From contig NZ_JAVDYB010000001.1 of assembly GCF_031458235.1 (NCBI RefSeq), forward strand, positions 5,690,001 to 5,754,000: DNA of 64,000 bases, read 5' to 3'. Both the position numbers and the translations under genes were made by a program. The DNA comes from Catenuloplanes atrovinosus. Its GTDB lineage: Bacteria; Actinomycetota; Actinomycetes; Mycobacteriales; Micromonosporaceae. Under the pieces are notes generated by a model. The model did not search any database. It had not been told where the DNA came from and was given only the letters and a program-made list of their open reading frames with translations. The first letter of the stretch is position 1. Each line of letters starts with the position of its first letter. Below are positions 43,500 through 53,034 of this stretch, piece after piece.

Positions 43500-44888
43500 G
43501 TGAGCCAGCCGAACGGCGAAACCTTCGACATCGTCATTCTCGGCGCCGGCAGCGGTGGTTATGCCACGGCGCTCCGCGCGGTCCAGCTCGGCCTGACCGT
43601 GGCCCTGGTGGAGAAGGACAAGCTGGGCGGCACGTGTCTGCACGTCGGCTGCATCCCGACGAAGGCGCTGCTGCACGCGGCCGAGGTCGCGGACGAGACC
43701 CGGGAGTCCGAGCAGTTCGGCGTGAAGGCTGAGTTCCACGGCATCGACATGGCCGGGGTGAACTCGTACAAGGACGGTGTCATCTCCCGTCTGTACAAGG
43801 GCCTGTCCGGCATGCTCAACGGCAACAAGTCGATCACCGTGGTCGAGGGCGAGGGCAAGCTCGTCGCGCCGAACACGGTGGAGGTCAACGGCAATCGCTA
43901 CGTCGGCCGCAACGTCGTGCTCGCCTCCGGGTCGTTCTCCCGGACGCTGCCGGGCCTGGACGTGGACGGCGAGAAGATCATCACCAGCGAGCACGCGCTG
44001 AAGCTGGACCGCGTGCCCAAGTCGGTGATCGTGCTGGGCGGCGGCGTGATCGGCGTCGAGTTCGCCAGCGTGTGGAGCTCGTTCGGCGCCGAGGTCACCA
44101 TCATCGAGGCGCTGCCCCGCCTGGTCGCCGCGGAGGACGCGGAGGTCTCCAAGGCCGTCGAGCGCGCGTTCCGCAAGCGGAAGATCAACTTCAAGGTCGG
44201 CAAGCCGTTCGAGAAGGTCGAGAAGACCGAGAACGGCGTGCGCGCCACCATCCAGGGCGGCGAGGTCGTCGAGGCCGAGCTGCTGCTGGTCGCGGTCGGC
44301 CGCGGCCCGCGCACCCAGGGCCTGGGCTACGAGGAGCAGGGCATCAGGATGGAGCGCGGCTTCGTCCTCACCGACGAGCGCCTGCGCACCAACGTGCCCA
44401 ACGTGTTCGCCGTCGGCGACATCGTGCCCGGCCTCCAGCTCGCGCACCGCGGCTTCCAGCAGGGCATCTTCGTGGCCGAGGAGATCGCGGGCAAGAACCC
44501 GGCCGTCATCGACGAGCTGGGCATCCCGCGGGTGACGTACTCGAACCCGGAGATCGCGTCCGTCGGCCTGACCGAGGCGAAGGCCCGCGAGCAGTACGGC
44601 GACAAGGTGAAGACGTACAACTACAACCTGGGCGGCAACGGCAAGAGCCAGATCCTCAAGACCACCGGCTTCGTCAAGCTGGTCGGCGTGGAGGACGGCC
44701 CGGTCGTCGGCGTCCACATGGTCGGTGCGCGCGTCGGTGAGCTGATCGGCGAGGCGCAGCTGATCTACAACTGGGAGGCGTTCCCGGGCGAGGTCGCTCA
44801 GCTCGTCCACGCCCACCCCACCCAGAACGAGGCGCTGGGCGAGGCGCACCTGGCCCTGGCGGGCAAGCCGCTGCACGCACACGCCTGA
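43500..44888 (+). CDS. lpdA: Dihydrolipoyl dehydrogenase
   Basis: FAD enzyme (E3) that reoxidises the lipoyl arms of 2-oxoacid dehydrogenases and the glycine cleavage system. The 462-residue protein has the FAD motif GAGSGGYATA, redox-active disulfide C46-C51 in GGTCLHVGCIPTK, NAD motif GGGVIGVEFASV and catalytic H439 and E444 in HPTQNE. GTG 43500 has GGGAG six bases upstream and gives the canonical length; an ATG at 43473 is in frame. Followed after 44 bases by sucB. Confidence 0.95.
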   Translation: MSQPNGETFDIVILGAGSGGYATALRAVQLGLTVALVEKDKLGGTCLHVGCIPTKALLHAAEVADETRESEQFGVKAEFHGIDMAGVNSYKDGVISRLYKGLSGMLNGNKSITVVEGEGKLVAPNTVEVNGNRYVGRNVVLASGSFSRTLPGLDVDGEKIITSEHALKLDRVPKSVIVLGGGVIGVEFASVWSSFGAEVTIIEALPRLVAAEDAEVSKAVERAFRKRKINFKVGKPFEKVEKTENGVRATIQGGEVVEAELLLVAVGRGPRTQGLGYEEQGIRMERGFVLTDERLRTNVPNVFAVGDIVPGLQLAHRGFQQGIFVAEEIAGKNPAVIDELGIPRVTYSNPEIASVGLTEAKAREQYGDKVKTYNYNLGGNGKSQILKTTGFVKLVGVEDGPVVGVHMVGARVGELIGEAQLIYNWEAFPGEVAQLVHAHPTQNEALGEAHLALAGKPLHAHA

Positions 44889-44932
44889 TCTTGAACATAC
44901 CGTCGCGGTTGCTTGTTAAGGAGTCTTGAGAC

Positions 44933-46756
44933 ATGCCGGTATCGGTCACCATGCCCCGGCTCGGCGAGAGCGTCACCGAGGGCACCGTCACGCGCTGGCT
45001 GAAGCAGGTCGGCGACACGGTCGAGGCGGACGAGCCGCTGCTCGAGGTCTCCACCGACAAGGTCGACACCGAGATCCCGTCCCCCGCGTCCGGCGTGCTG
45101 ACCAGCATCCTGGTGAACGAGGACGAAACCGCCGAGGTCGGCAGCGAGCTGGCGGTCATCGGCGGCGAGGGTGACGCGCCCGCCGCCGCACCGGCCCCGG
45201 ACGCGGACGAGCAGGACACGGACGACGCGGCCGTCGAGGCGCGCACCGAGCAGTCCACCTCGGCGGACACCCCGGAGAACCTGGAGGCCCCGGCCCCGTC
45301 CTCCGGTAGCGACGGCGGCAACGGCAACGGCGGCGGCGAGGGCACCGTGGTGACCATGCCGGCGCTGGGCGAGAGCGTGACCGAGGGTACGGTCACCCGC
45401 TGGCTCAAGGAGGTCGGCGACCCGGTCGAGGTCGACGAGCCGCTGCTCGAGGTCTCCACCGACAAGGTCGACACCGAGATCCCGTCGCCGGCCGCGGGCA
45501 CGCTGCTGGAGATCAAGGTCCAGCAGGACGACACCGCGGAGGTCGGCGCGGCCCTGGCCGTGATCGGCGCCGCCGGCGGTGCCGCGCCGAAGGCGGCGGA
45601 GAAGGCGCCGGAGCCCGGCCCGGCCGCCCCGGCCAAGCCCGTCGCGGAGTCGTACGCGACGCCGTCCCCGGCCGCGGAGGCCCCGTCCTCCTCGACGCCG
45701 GCCGAGGCGCCGAAGCCCGCGGAGGCCCCGAAGCAGGCCGACGCGCCCAAGGTCGAGTCGAAGCCGGCCCCGGCCGTCGCGTCCGCGCCGTCGAACGGCG
45801 CCGCGGACGAGGGCGAGGCCGCGTACGTGACGCCCCTGGTCCGCAAGCTGGCCGCCGAGCACAACGTCGACCTCGGCTCGCTGACCGGCACCGGCGTCGG
45901 TGGCCGCATCCGCAAGCAGGACGTGCTGGACGCCGCGGAGAAGGCGAAGGCGGCCGCCGCCAAGCCCGCTCCCGCCCCGGCGGCGGCAGCGGCCCCCGCC
46001 GCGGAGCCCAAGGCCAAGCCGGCGCCGAGCCCGCTGCGTGGCCGGACCGAGAAGATGACCCGCACCCGCGCCACGATCGCCAAGCGCATGGTCGAGTCGC
46101 TGCAGATCTCGGCGCAGCTGACCACCGTGGTCGAGGTCGACATGACCAAGATCGCGAAGCTGCGGGCCCAGGTGAAGGACGCGTTCCAGCAGCGGCACGG
46201 CGTGAAGCTGTCGTTCATGCCGTTCCTGGCGCTGGCCACGGTGGAGGCGCTCCAGCAGCACCCGGTGGTGAACGCGCGGATCGACCAGGAGGCCGGCACG
46301 ATCACCTACCACGACGCCGAGCACCTGGCGATCGCGGTGGACACGCCGAAGGGCCTGATCGTCCCGGTGATCAAGGACGCGGGTGACCTGAACCTGGGCG
46401 GCCTGGCCAAGCGCATCGCGGACGTCGCGGACCGTACCCGGAACAACAAGATCGGGCCGGACGAGATCTCGGGCGGCACGTTCACGCTGACCAACACGGG
46501 CAGCCGGGGCGCGCTCTTCGACACGCCGATCATCAACCAGCCGCAGGTCGGCATCCTGGGCACGGGCGCGATCGTGAAGCGCGCCGTGGTCGTGGACGAC
46601 CCGGAGCTGGGCGAGATCATCGTGCCGCGCTCCATGATGTACCTGGCGCTCTCCTACGACCACCGGATCGTGGACGGCGCGGACGCGGCCCGCTTCCTCA
46701 GCACCATGAAGGAGCGGCTGGAGGCCGGCAACTTCGAGGCCGAGCTGGGCCTCTGA
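44933..46756 (+). CDS. sucB: 2-oxoacid dehydrogenase E2 (dihydrolipoamide succinyltransferase)
   Basis: E2 core of 607 residues. Two N-terminal lipoyl domains carry the modified lysines K43 and K178, each in [11 protein letters not shown], separated by Ala/Pro-rich linkers. A peripheral-subunit-binding domain ([17 protein letters not shown], about 298-335) and the acyltransferase domain follow, with catalytic H577 and D581 in [10 protein letters not shown]. In M. tuberculosis the homologue Rv2215 (DlaT) serves the pyruvate dehydrogenase, so PDH E2 is the alternative. AAGGAG precedes the ATG by ten bases. LipB and LipA, encoded 3-5 kb away, make its lipoyl groups. Confidence 0.93.
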   Translation: MPVSVTMPRLGESVTEGTVTRWLKQVGDTVEADEPLLEVSTDKVDTEIPSPASGVLTSILVNEDETAEVGSELAVIGGEGDAPAAAPAPDADEQDTDDAAVEARTEQSTSADTPENLEAPAPSSGSDGGNGNGGGEGTVVTMPALGESVTEGTVTRWLKEVGDPVEVDEPLLEVSTDKVDTEIPSPAAGTLLEIKVQQDDTAEVGAALAVIGAAGGAAPKAAEKAPEPGPAAPAKPVAESYATPSPAAEAPSSSTPAEAPKPAEAPKQADAPKVESKPAPAVASAPSNGAADEGEAAYVTPLVRKLAAEHNVDLGSLTGTGVGGRIRKQDVLDAAEKAKAAAAKPAPAPAAAAAPAAEPKAKPAPSPLRGRTEKMTRTRATIAKRMVESLQISAQLTTVVEVDMTKIAKLRAQVKDAFQQRHGVKLSFMPFLALATVEALQQHPVVNARIDQEAGTITYHDAEHLAIAVDTPKGLIVPVIKDAGDLNLGGLAKRIADVADRTRNNKIGPDEISGGTFTLTNTGSRGALFDTPIINQPQVGILGTGAIVKRAVVVDDPELGEIIVPRSMMYLALSYDHRIVDGADAARFLSTMKERLEAGNFEAELGL

Positions 46757-46775
46757 TCCACTCGTAGCTCAACCT

Positions 46776-46812
46776 GGGGGCGAATCCCGGCCGCGCGCCG
46801 GGGTTCGCCCCC
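46776..46812 (+). terminator. Terminator after sucB
   Basis: Sixteen-base arms (46776-46791 and 46797-46812) with a single G-U pair and five-base loop. Confidence 0.85.
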
Positions 46813-46878
46813 GCCCGGCTTCCGCCCCGGCCGCCCCCAGGTCGAGTGAACGCCCGATCTTCAGGGAATGATGGCTCC

Positions 46879-47775
46879 ATGAGGATTCTGCTGGCGGGGG
46901 CGTCAGGTTTCTTGGGTACGGCGCTGCGCGAGCGCCTAGCGGCGGACGGGCACGATCTGCGGCAACTGGTGCGGCGTACGCCGGAGACCGGCGACCAGAT
47001 CCCGTGGAAGCCCTCCTCCGGCCACCTCGACCCGGCCGCGCTGCGCGGCGTGGACGCGGTGATCAACCTGGCCGGTGCCAGCATCGGCGGCCAGCGCTGG
47101 ACCGCGTCGTACAAGCGCAAGCTGCGCAGCAGCCGGGTGGACACCACCGGCACGCTGGCCCGCGCGATCGCCGCGCTGCCCGAGAGCGAACGGCCGAAGG
47201 TCTTCCTCAACGGCTCCGCGAAGGGCTGGTACGGCGACACCGGCGACACCCCGGTCGAGGAGGAGGCGCCGGCCGCCGACGACTTCCTCGGCGACCTGTG
47301 CCGGGTGTGGGAGGCCGCGGCCCGCCCGGCCGAGGACGCCGGCGTGCGCGTGGTCTACCTGCGCTCCGGCCTGCCGCTGGACAAGCGCGGCGGCCTGCTG
47401 CAACCACTGGTGCTGCTGTTCCGGGCCGGGCTGGGCGGGAAGATCGGCAACGGCCGGCAGTACATCCCGTGGATCTCACTGGCCGACTGGGTGGGCGCGA
47501 CCGTGTTCCTGCTGGAGCGCGACGACCTGGCCGGCCCGGTCAACGTGGTCGGCCCGGACCCGGCCACGAACGCGGCGTTCACCAGGGAGCTGGCGGCGGC
47601 GCTGCACCGGCCCGCGCTGATCCCGGTGCCCGCGTTCGCGTTGCAGGCGGTGCTGGGCGAGTTCTCCACCGAGATCCTGGCCAGCACGCGCGCGCTGCCG
47701 GGCGTGCTGCGGCGGGCGGGCTACGAGTTCCGTCACCCGACGCTGCCGGCCGCCATCCGGGCCGCGCTGGCGTAG
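46879..47775 (+). CDS. TIGR01777-family NAD(P)-binding epimerase-like protein
   Basis: SDR-type protein of 298 residues. N-terminal Rossmann motif GASGFLGTAL; DAVINLAGASIGGQRWT and the GWYGDTGD region are hallmarks of TIGR01777 proteins, related to sugar epimerases and plant SulA. No substrate is known. ATG 46879 stands six bases behind AATGAT and may be leaderless. Its 3' end overlaps the convergent luciferase-like gene by 43 bases. Homologue Rv2216 lies in the same place. Confidence 0.9.
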   Translation: MRILLAGASGFLGTALRERLAADGHDLRQLVRRTPETGDQIPWKPSSGHLDPAALRGVDAVINLAGASIGGQRWTASYKRKLRSSRVDTTGTLARAIAALPESERPKVFLNGSAKGWYGDTGDTPVEEEAPAADDFLGDLCRVWEAAARPAEDAGVRVVYLRSGLPLDKRGGLLQPLVLLFRAGLGGKIGNGRQYIPWISLADWVGATVFLLERDDLAGPVNVVGPDPATNAAFTRELAAALHRPALIPVPAFALQAVLGEFSTEILASTRALPGVLRRAGYEFRHPTLPAAIRAALA

Positions 47776-48674
47776 ACCGCCTCCTCCACCGCGCCGAGGT
47801 CGCCGGCCGCCTCGACCATGAGCAGCGTACGGCGTACCCCCGGTGGCTCCTCGATCGTCTCGTGGATCCGGCGGAGCCGGGCCGCGTAGGCGTCCAGGTC
47901 GCGGTGCGCGGGCGGCGAGCCGTCGATGCGCACGTAGTCGCGGGTGCGCGCGAGCAGTTCCTCCAGCATCGGCGCCGGCCCCGGGGCCAGGTGCACGGAG
48001 GCGTGGTCGGCGCGCTCGGGGTCGTGCCCGTGCGCCGCCGCGGTCGCGGACCAGCGCGCCAGCAGGTCCGCCTTCTCCGCGGCGTCGGCGTGCACGCCGA
48101 GCAGCAGCGGCAGCCCACGCCGGGCCGCCACCTCCACGGTCGCGGGCGTGGTCGCCGCGACCCAGACCGGCACGGCCGCGCGCGGCGAGACCGCCACCTC
48201 CCGAAATCTGTGGAAGTCGCCGTGGAACCCGACCCGGGGCGCGCCGGAGAGCCACGCGCACAGCAGGTCCAGCGACTCCGGGAAGCCGCGCTCGCGCCGG
48301 GACAGGCCGGTGCCGAAGACCTCCAGGTCCACCCACGGGCCGCCGCGCGCCACGCCGAGCCGGAACCGCCCGCCGGACAGCTCGTGCAGCAGCGCGGCCT
48401 CCTCGCCGAGCGCCACCGGATGCCGGGCCGGGAGCACGCAGGCGGCGGTGCCGATCTCGATCCGGTGGGTGGCGCCGAGCGCGTGGCCGGCCGCGACCGT
48501 CGCGGACGGCAGCGTGCCGTACGCCGTGAAGTGGTGCTCGGCCAGCCACACGTCGTCCAGCCCGGCCTCCTCGGCCGCACGCGCCAGCGACGGTACGGAC
48601 GCGGGCCCGTGCGCGCCGAGCAGGAAGAGGCCGAGCCGCCGGCGGACCGGCGACTCGGCATCGGGACCGGACAT
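47733..48674 (-). CDS. Luciferase-like (LLM) flavin-dependent oxidoreductase
   Basis: TIM-barrel protein of 313 residues using FMN or F420. Conserved stretches include DDVWLAEHHF, GTAACVLPARHPVALGEEAALL, SGGRFRLGVARGGP and PVWVAATTP. The AEHHF and GVARG parts place it with bacterial-luciferase-like monooxygenases. It starts where the SCO5389-type gene ends (TGATG, one base shared). The C-terminus overlaps the convergent TIGR01777 gene by 43 bases. Substrate unknown. Confidence 0.88.
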   Translation of the reverse strand: MSGPDAESPVRRRLGLFLLGAHGPASVPSLARAAEEAGLDDVWLAEHHFTAYGTLPSATVAAGHALGATHRIEIGTAACVLPARHPVALGEEAALLHELSGGRFRLGVARGGPWVDLEVFGTGLSRRERGFPESLDLLCAWLSGAPRVGFHGDFHRFREVAVSPRAAVPVWVAATTPATVEVAARRGLPLLLGVHADAAEKADLLARWSATAAAHGHDPERADHASVHLAPGPAPMLEELLARTRDYVRIDGSPPAHRDLDAYAARLRRIHETIEEPPGVRRTLLMVEAAGDLGAVEEAVYASAARMAAGSVG

Positions 48675-49069
48675 CAGCAGTCGCGCAGCTCGGGGCTCTG
48701 GTTGGCGATCTGCGCGGTCGGCGAGATGAACCGCTGGTACGTCTCGCCACCCACCGCCGCGAGCTTGAACGCGGCAACCCGGTGGCAGTTCTGGAACGCG
48801 AGCTTCACGCCGAAGTGACGCTCCAGCCCGCCGCGGATGGCGTCGCTGGCGAGCGCGCGCAGCAGCTGGCCACGCTCCTTCTCGCTCGGCGGCGGGACGG
48901 CGTGGTCCTCGAACTCGCCGTCGCTCGCGGCGGAGCGGGACGCCACCTCGGACACGATCATCCAGGCGTACGGCAGCGACTGGCGGACGACGTCGACGAA
49001 CTCGGCGTCGTTGACGACCTCGCCCCGCTCCACGCGGTCAAGCAGGGCGGTGGGTACGTCGAGGGACAT
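48674..49069 (-). CDS. SCO5389-family protein
   Basis: A 131-residue soluble protein that matches, from memory, the actinobacterial SCO5389 family: start MSLDVPTALLDRVERGEV, middle RGQLLRALASDAIRGGLERH with LAFQNCHRVAAF, and the C-terminal NQSPELRDC. Function not established. The two conserved cysteines (FQNC and terminal C131) could bind metal or form a redox pair. It lies 49 bases after the CooC-like ATPase. Confidence 0.85.
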   Translation of the reverse strand: MSLDVPTALLDRVERGEVVNDAEFVDVVRQSLPYAWMIVSEVASRSAASDGEFEDHAVPPPSEKERGQLLRALASDAIRGGLERHFGVKLAFQNCHRVAAFKLAAVGGETYQRFISPTAQIANQSPELRDC

Positions 49070-49118
49070 ACGGTTCTCCTAACGTGTTGCCCGTGAATCA
49101 GTTACCCACGGGAGTCTA

Positions 49119-50090
49119 TTAACTCCGGAGAGCTACGTCGATGGCTGACGGATTGATAATGAAATCCGGATCGATCTGCTCCGTGAGGTCCGCGCCGACC
49201 CGCTCGCTGGCCCACGCCGCCGCGTTGCGCCGGTGGAACTCCGCGGCCTGGCGCGCGTACGTCGTCCAGTCCTTGCCGCACGCGTCCACCCGCGCGCGCA
49301 TGTCGTCCAGCACCGCGCGGTTCGCCGGCTCCAGCGCCTCGATCGGCTGGAAGCGCCCACGTTCGGCCGCCTTCACGAACGCGGACCGGCCCACCCAGCC
49401 GACCAGGTCGTCGCCCACCTCCGCGCGCAGGAAGTCCACGTCGGACTCGTCGTCGACCTTGTTGCCGATCACCGCGACCCGGACCCCGAAGTCGCGGGCG
49501 TAGCCGGTGTACTGCCGGTAGACGCCCACGCTGCGCACGGTCGGCTCGCAGACCAGGAACGTCAGGTCGAAGCGGGTGAACAGGCCGGACGCGAACGAGT
49601 CCGCGCCCGCGGTCATGTCCACCACCGCGTACTCCCCCGGGCCGTCCGCGAGGTGGTTGAGCAGCAGCTCCACCGCGCCGACCTTGGAGTGGTAGCAGGC
49701 CACGCCCAGGTCCTCGGAGGCGAACGGGCCGGTCACCGCCAGCCGTACGCCGCGCACGTCGCGGACCAGCGCGTCGTACAGCGGGTTGGGCCGGTCGATG
49801 CCGATCAGCCGGGAGCCGCGGCCGGGCGGCGTGGTCTTGACCATGGCGGCGGCCGAGGAGATGCGCGGGTTGTCGCCGCGCAGGTACTCCTTGATCTCGC
49901 CGAGGTGGTCGCCGAGCGCGGGCAGCAGCACCGCCTCGTCGTCCGTGGCGCCGAGCGCGGCGGCCAGGTGCTGGTTGATGTCGGCGTCCAGCGCGAGCAC
50001 CGGCGCCCCGCCGGCGGCCAGGTGACGCGCGAAGAGTCCGGCCAGCGTGGTCTTGCCGCTGCCGCCCTTACCGACGAAAGCTACTTTCAC
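49119..50090 (-). CDS. CooC-like MinD/ParA-fold ATPase
   Basis: A 323-residue ATPase. The deviant Walker A GKGGSGKTT (7-15, with K8 and K13) starts the protein, LALDADINQHLA follows, and VVDMTAGADSFASGLF and VIGNKVDDESDV match switch and base-recognition parts of the CooC/SIMIBI class. CooC members insert nickel into CO dehydrogenase, but no such enzyme is in the window and the CxC metal motif of true CooC is not seen. The client is therefore unknown, perhaps the neighbouring SCO5389 or LLM protein. Its promoter carries a Fur-family-like palindrome. Confidence 0.83.
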   Translation of the reverse strand: MKVAFVGKGGSGKTTLAGLFARHLAAGGAPVLALDADINQHLAAALGATDDEAVLLPALGDHLGEIKEYLRGDNPRISSAAAMVKTTPPGRGSRLIGIDRPNPLYDALVRDVRGVRLAVTGPFASEDLGVACYHSKVGAVELLLNHLADGPGEYAVVDMTAGADSFASGLFTRFDLTFLVCEPTVRSVGVYRQYTGYARDFGVRVAVIGNKVDDESDVDFLRAEVGDDLVGWVGRSAFVKAAERGRFQPIEALEPANRAVLDDMRARVDACGKDWTTYARQAAEFHRRNAAAWASERVGADLTEQIDPDFIINPSAIDVALRS

Positions 50091-50133
50091 GAAATTTCCC
50101 CTACACGGCGTTGTGCGTATCAGGTCCCCCTAA

Positions 50134-50163
50134 ATTGGTAGTCATTTCCAATAGCAGAGTCAA
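50134..50163 (-). promoter_or_regulatory. CooC-like gene promoter with Fur-family-type palindrome
   Basis: On the minus strand TTGACT (50163-50158), 17-bp spacer and TACCAA (50140-50135) form a good promoter. A 19-bp imperfect 9-1-9 palindrome (50134-50152, ATTGGTAGT C ATTTCCAAT, seven of nine positions paired) covers the -10 and spacer. It resembles actinobacterial Zur/Fur boxes. Confidence 0.6.
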
Positions 50164-50207
50164 GCCGGAGTCACCCACGCGTGGTGATCATGGGCGGCGG
50201 GCCGGTC

Positions 50208-50219
50208 TACGCTGGAGCC
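50208..50219 (+). promoter_or_regulatory. -10 box, leaderless lipB
   Basis: TACGCT at 50208-50213, six bases before GTG 50220. Confidence 0.6.
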
Positions 50220-50891
50220 GTGACGGACACGGTTACCGCACCGCACGCGGTGCGCGCGGGAGTCATCGGCTACGAGGCGGCCTGGGCCGAGCAGCGCCGA
50301 CTGCACGACCTGGTGGTGGCGGGCGAGACGCCGGACACCGTGCTGCTGCTGGAGCACCCCAGCGTCTACACGGCCGGCAAACGCACCGAGCCGTGGGATC
50401 GGCCGGTGGACGGCACGCCCGTGGTCGACGTGGACCGCGGCGGGAAGATCACCTGGCACGGGCCGGGGCAGTTGGTCGGCTACCCGATCATGAAGCTGCC
50501 GGACCCGATCGACGTGGTCGCGTACGTCCGCCGGGTCGAGCAGTTGATGATCGACACGTGCGCGGAGCTCGGGCTGGCGGTCACCCGCGTCGAGGGCCGC
50601 AGCGGCGTCTGGGTGCTCGCGGACGAGCGCGGGCCGGACCGCAAGGTCGGCGCGGTCGGCATCCGGGTCGCGCGCGGCGCCACGCTGCACGGCTTCTCGC
50701 TCAACTGCGACTGCGACCTGACGTTCTTCGACCGGATCGTGCCGTGCGGCCTGCGCGACGCGGGCGTGACCTCCCTGAGCGCGGAGTTGGGCCGGCCGGT
50801 CACGGTCGCCGAGGTGCTGCCGATCGTCGAGCGCCGCCTCGGCACGCTCTCCGGGCCGATCGCGGCGGCGGGTGGCGAGGGCGGCGCGTAA
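50220..50891 (+). CDS. lipB: Octanoyltransferase
   Basis: Moves octanoate from acyl carrier protein to lipoyl domains. The 223-residue protein from GTG 50220 places the catalytic dyad at K142 ([10 protein letters not shown]) and C176 (RIVPCGL), the same numbers as in M. tuberculosis LipB, which supports this start. [18 protein letters not shown] is the family signature. Clients encoded nearby are SucB and, through GcvH, the glycine cleavage system. Confidence 0.96.
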   Translation: MTDTVTAPHAVRAGVIGYEAAWAEQRRLHDLVVAGETPDTVLLLEHPSVYTAGKRTEPWDRPVDGTPVVDVDRGGKITWHGPGQLVGYPIMKLPDPIDVVAYVRRVEQLMIDTCAELGLAVTRVEGRSGVWVLADERGPDRKVGAVGIRVARGATLHGFSLNCDCDLTFFDRIVPCGLRDAGVTSLSAELGRPVTVAEVLPIVERRLGTLSGPIAAAGGEGGA

Positions 50892-51258
50892 ACGCGACGT
50901 TCCGGCATCGCGCTCGATCCACCCGGCCGCCGACGCGCGACGCGGCGGTCCAGGCCACACCGCGGCAACCCGGCCACATCGGTGCCAGCCGTTGCCGCCC
51001 GCGGCAACCCGGCCACAGTGCGGCAGTGCGAGCCGCATCCGTGGCGGCGCCGGTCGTACCGTGGCGGGATTGTGATTTTTTCTGTGCGGTTCTCTGCCTT
51101 TCTGTGCACTCTTTTTCGGCGCTGAGCGGCCGTCGTGGAGATTGCCATTGGGTAACCGGCTGTTTGCCGTTTGTGGTGAGGGCCGTCACACGCGATCGGG
51201 CGTGAGCCACGTCGCGGTGCACCTCCCCGCGCCCGATGCCGGGCGTAGGCTGACTTTC
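50892..51258 (+). other. Gap between lipB and lipA
   Basis: No gene seen in 367 bases. A 17-bp direct repeat (GCGGCAACCCGGCCACA) occurs at 50962 and 51001. An unusually T/pyrimidine-rich stretch lies at 51069-51118. TAGGCT at 51246-51251, seven bases before the lipA GTG, is a likely -10 for a leaderless lipA transcript. Confidence 0.55.
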
Positions 51259-52248
51259 GTGACGATCGAGCGCTCCGGGCCGCCGACAGCGACCGCAGTT
51301 ACCAACAACTCCCACCCTGCCCCCGAGGGCCGGCGGATGTTGCGTATCGAAGCGCGCAATGCGAGCACGCCGATCGAACGCAAACCACCGTGGATCAAGG
51401 TGCGGGCCAAGATGGGCCCGGAGTACACGGAGCTGCGCGGTCTGGTCTCCCGGGAGGGCCTGCACACCGTGTGCCAGGAGGCCGGCTGTCCCAACATCTA
51501 CGAGTGCTGGGAGGACCGCGAGGCCACGTTCCTCATCGGCGGCGACCAGTGCACGCGGCGCTGCGACTTCTGCCAGATCGACACCGGCAAGCCGGCCGAG
51601 TTCGACGCGGACGAGCCCCGCCGGGTCGGCGAGTCCGTCGCCACCATGGGCCTGCGGTACGCGACCGTCACCGGCGTGGCCCGCGACGACCTGCCCGACG
51701 GCGGCGCCTGGCTGTACGCGGAGACGGTCCGCCAGATCCACAAGCTCCAGCCCGGCTGCGGCGTCGAGCTGCTGATCCCCGACTTCAACGCGGACCCCGC
51801 GCAGCTCGGCGAGGTCTTCGACGCGCGCCCCGAGGTGCTCGCGCACAACGTGGAGACCGTGCCGCGGATCTTCAAGCGGATCCGTCCCGCGTTCCGCTAC
51901 GAGCGCTCGCTCGACGTGATCACCCAGGCCCGCCGGGCCGGGCTGGTCACCAAGTCCAACCTGATCCTGGGCCTCGGCGAGGAGCGCGAGGAGGTCAGCC
52001 AGGCGCTGCGCGACCTGCACGAGGCCGGCTGCGAGCTGATCACCATCACGCAGTACCTGCGGCCGACGCCGCGGCACCACCCGGTCGAGCGCTGGGTCAA
52101 GCCGGAGGAGTTCATCGAGCTGCAGGCCGAGGCCGAGCGGATCGGCTTCGCCGGCGTGATGAGCGGGCCGCTGGTGCGCTCGTCCTACCGCGCCGGCCGG
52201 CTCTACCAGCAGGCCCTCGACGCGCGCTCGGCCGCGGCCGCCGCCTGA
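51259..52248 (+). CDS. lipA: Lipoyl synthase
   Basis: Radical SAM enzyme inserting two sulfurs into octanoyl groups. The 329-residue protein has the auxiliary cluster cysteines C72, C77 and C83 ([13 protein letters not shown]), the radical SAM cysteines C98, C102 and C105 (CTRRCDFC) and the C-terminal GPLVRSSY with the serine ligand. GTG 51259 is leaderless behind TAGGCT. The auxiliary cluster is consumed as sulfur donor, so demand on the local desulfurase/ErpA system is plausible. Confidence 0.97.
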   Translation: MTIERSGPPTATAVTNNSHPAPEGRRMLRIEARNASTPIERKPPWIKVRAKMGPEYTELRGLVSREGLHTVCQEAGCPNIYECWEDREATFLIGGDQCTRRCDFCQIDTGKPAEFDADEPRRVGESVATMGLRYATVTGVARDDLPDGGAWLYAETVRQIHKLQPGCGVELLIPDFNADPAQLGEVFDARPEVLAHNVETVPRIFKRIRPAFRYERSLDVITQARRAGLVTKSNLILGLGEEREEVSQALRDLHEAGCELITITQYLRPTPRHHPVERWVKPEEFIELQAEAERIGFAGVMSGPLVRSSYRAGRLYQQALDARSAAAAA

Positions 52249-52267
52249 CCTCCCGGGTCGTCCGCGG

Positions 52268-52936
52268 TCAGCGGGCGATCACGGGGCTCCGGGCACCGAT
52301 GACGTAACCGCTGGTCAGCGCGATGGTGAGGACGCCGACCAGGATCAGCGCGGTGATCGCCAGGCCACGGCCCTGGGCGCCGGTACGCCGAATCCGCAAC
52401 AGCGCGATCGGCGCGGTGACCAGGGCGGCCGGGGCGAACACGATGGCCAGCACGAGCGAGACGATGGCCAGGTTGTCGTAGCCGACCGGGCGTGCGGTGG
52501 AGACGAAGTCGCGGCGCGGGTCGGCCTGTCGCGGGGCGGACCAGGGGTTCGGTTCGGGCTCGTCCACCTCGGCGTCGTCGTCCCAGCGGTCCCACTCGTC
52601 GGGCTCCTGTGCGCGTTCCCACGCGTGCGGCGGGCCGGGCGCCGGCGATGCCGGGGGCGGTGAGGGCGCCGGGGGCGCCGAGGGAGCTGGAGGTGCGCCG
52701 ACCAGCGAGGCCGTGCGGCGGTAGCGGTCGTACTCGCCGCGCAGCGTGGGGTCGGAGAGCGTGTCGTAGGCGACGTTCAGCAGGGACTGGACGTTGTCGC
52801 TGCCGCCGACGTCCGCGTGGTGCAGCCGGGACATGGCCCGCCAGGCGCGCTTGATCTGCTGAGCGTCCGCGTCCTCCTCCAGACCGAGCAGCGCGTACGC
52901 GTCGCGCCCGCCCAGCTCGCGGAAGTCGCGGCTCAT
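52268..52936 (-). CDS. Degenerate J-domain membrane protein
   Basis: A 222-residue protein. Residues 12-75 match a J domain (AYALLGLEEDADAQQIKRAW, AYDTLSDPTLRGEYDRYRR), but the essential HPD is H40-A41-D42, so stimulation of DnaK ATPase is probably impaired. A Pro/Ala-rich linker (80-110), an acidic patch and two C-terminal transmembrane helices with a DUF4190-like pattern follow (NLAIVSLVLAIVFAPAALV and LAITALILVGVLTIAL). Convergent with lipA (19 bases). Confidence 0.82.
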   Translation of the reverse strand: MSRDFRELGGRDAYALLGLEEDADAQQIKRAWRAMSRLHHADVGGSDNVQSLLNVAYDTLSDPTLRGEYDRYRRTASLVGAPPAPSAPPAPSPPPASPAPGPPHAWERAQEPDEWDRWDDDAEVDEPEPNPWSAPRQADPRRDFVSTARPVGYDNLAIVSLVLAIVFAPAALVTAPIALLRIRRTGAQGRGLAITALILVGVLTIALTSGYVIGARSPVIAR

Positions 52937-53034
52937 GCCGGCCCCTCACGCGGCGGCCGGCGCTGATCGACCGTGCCGGGCGGGCGGGGCTCGGGCGTAC
53001 CGGAAGCAGGCAAAGCCCCTCCACACGGCGTGAA

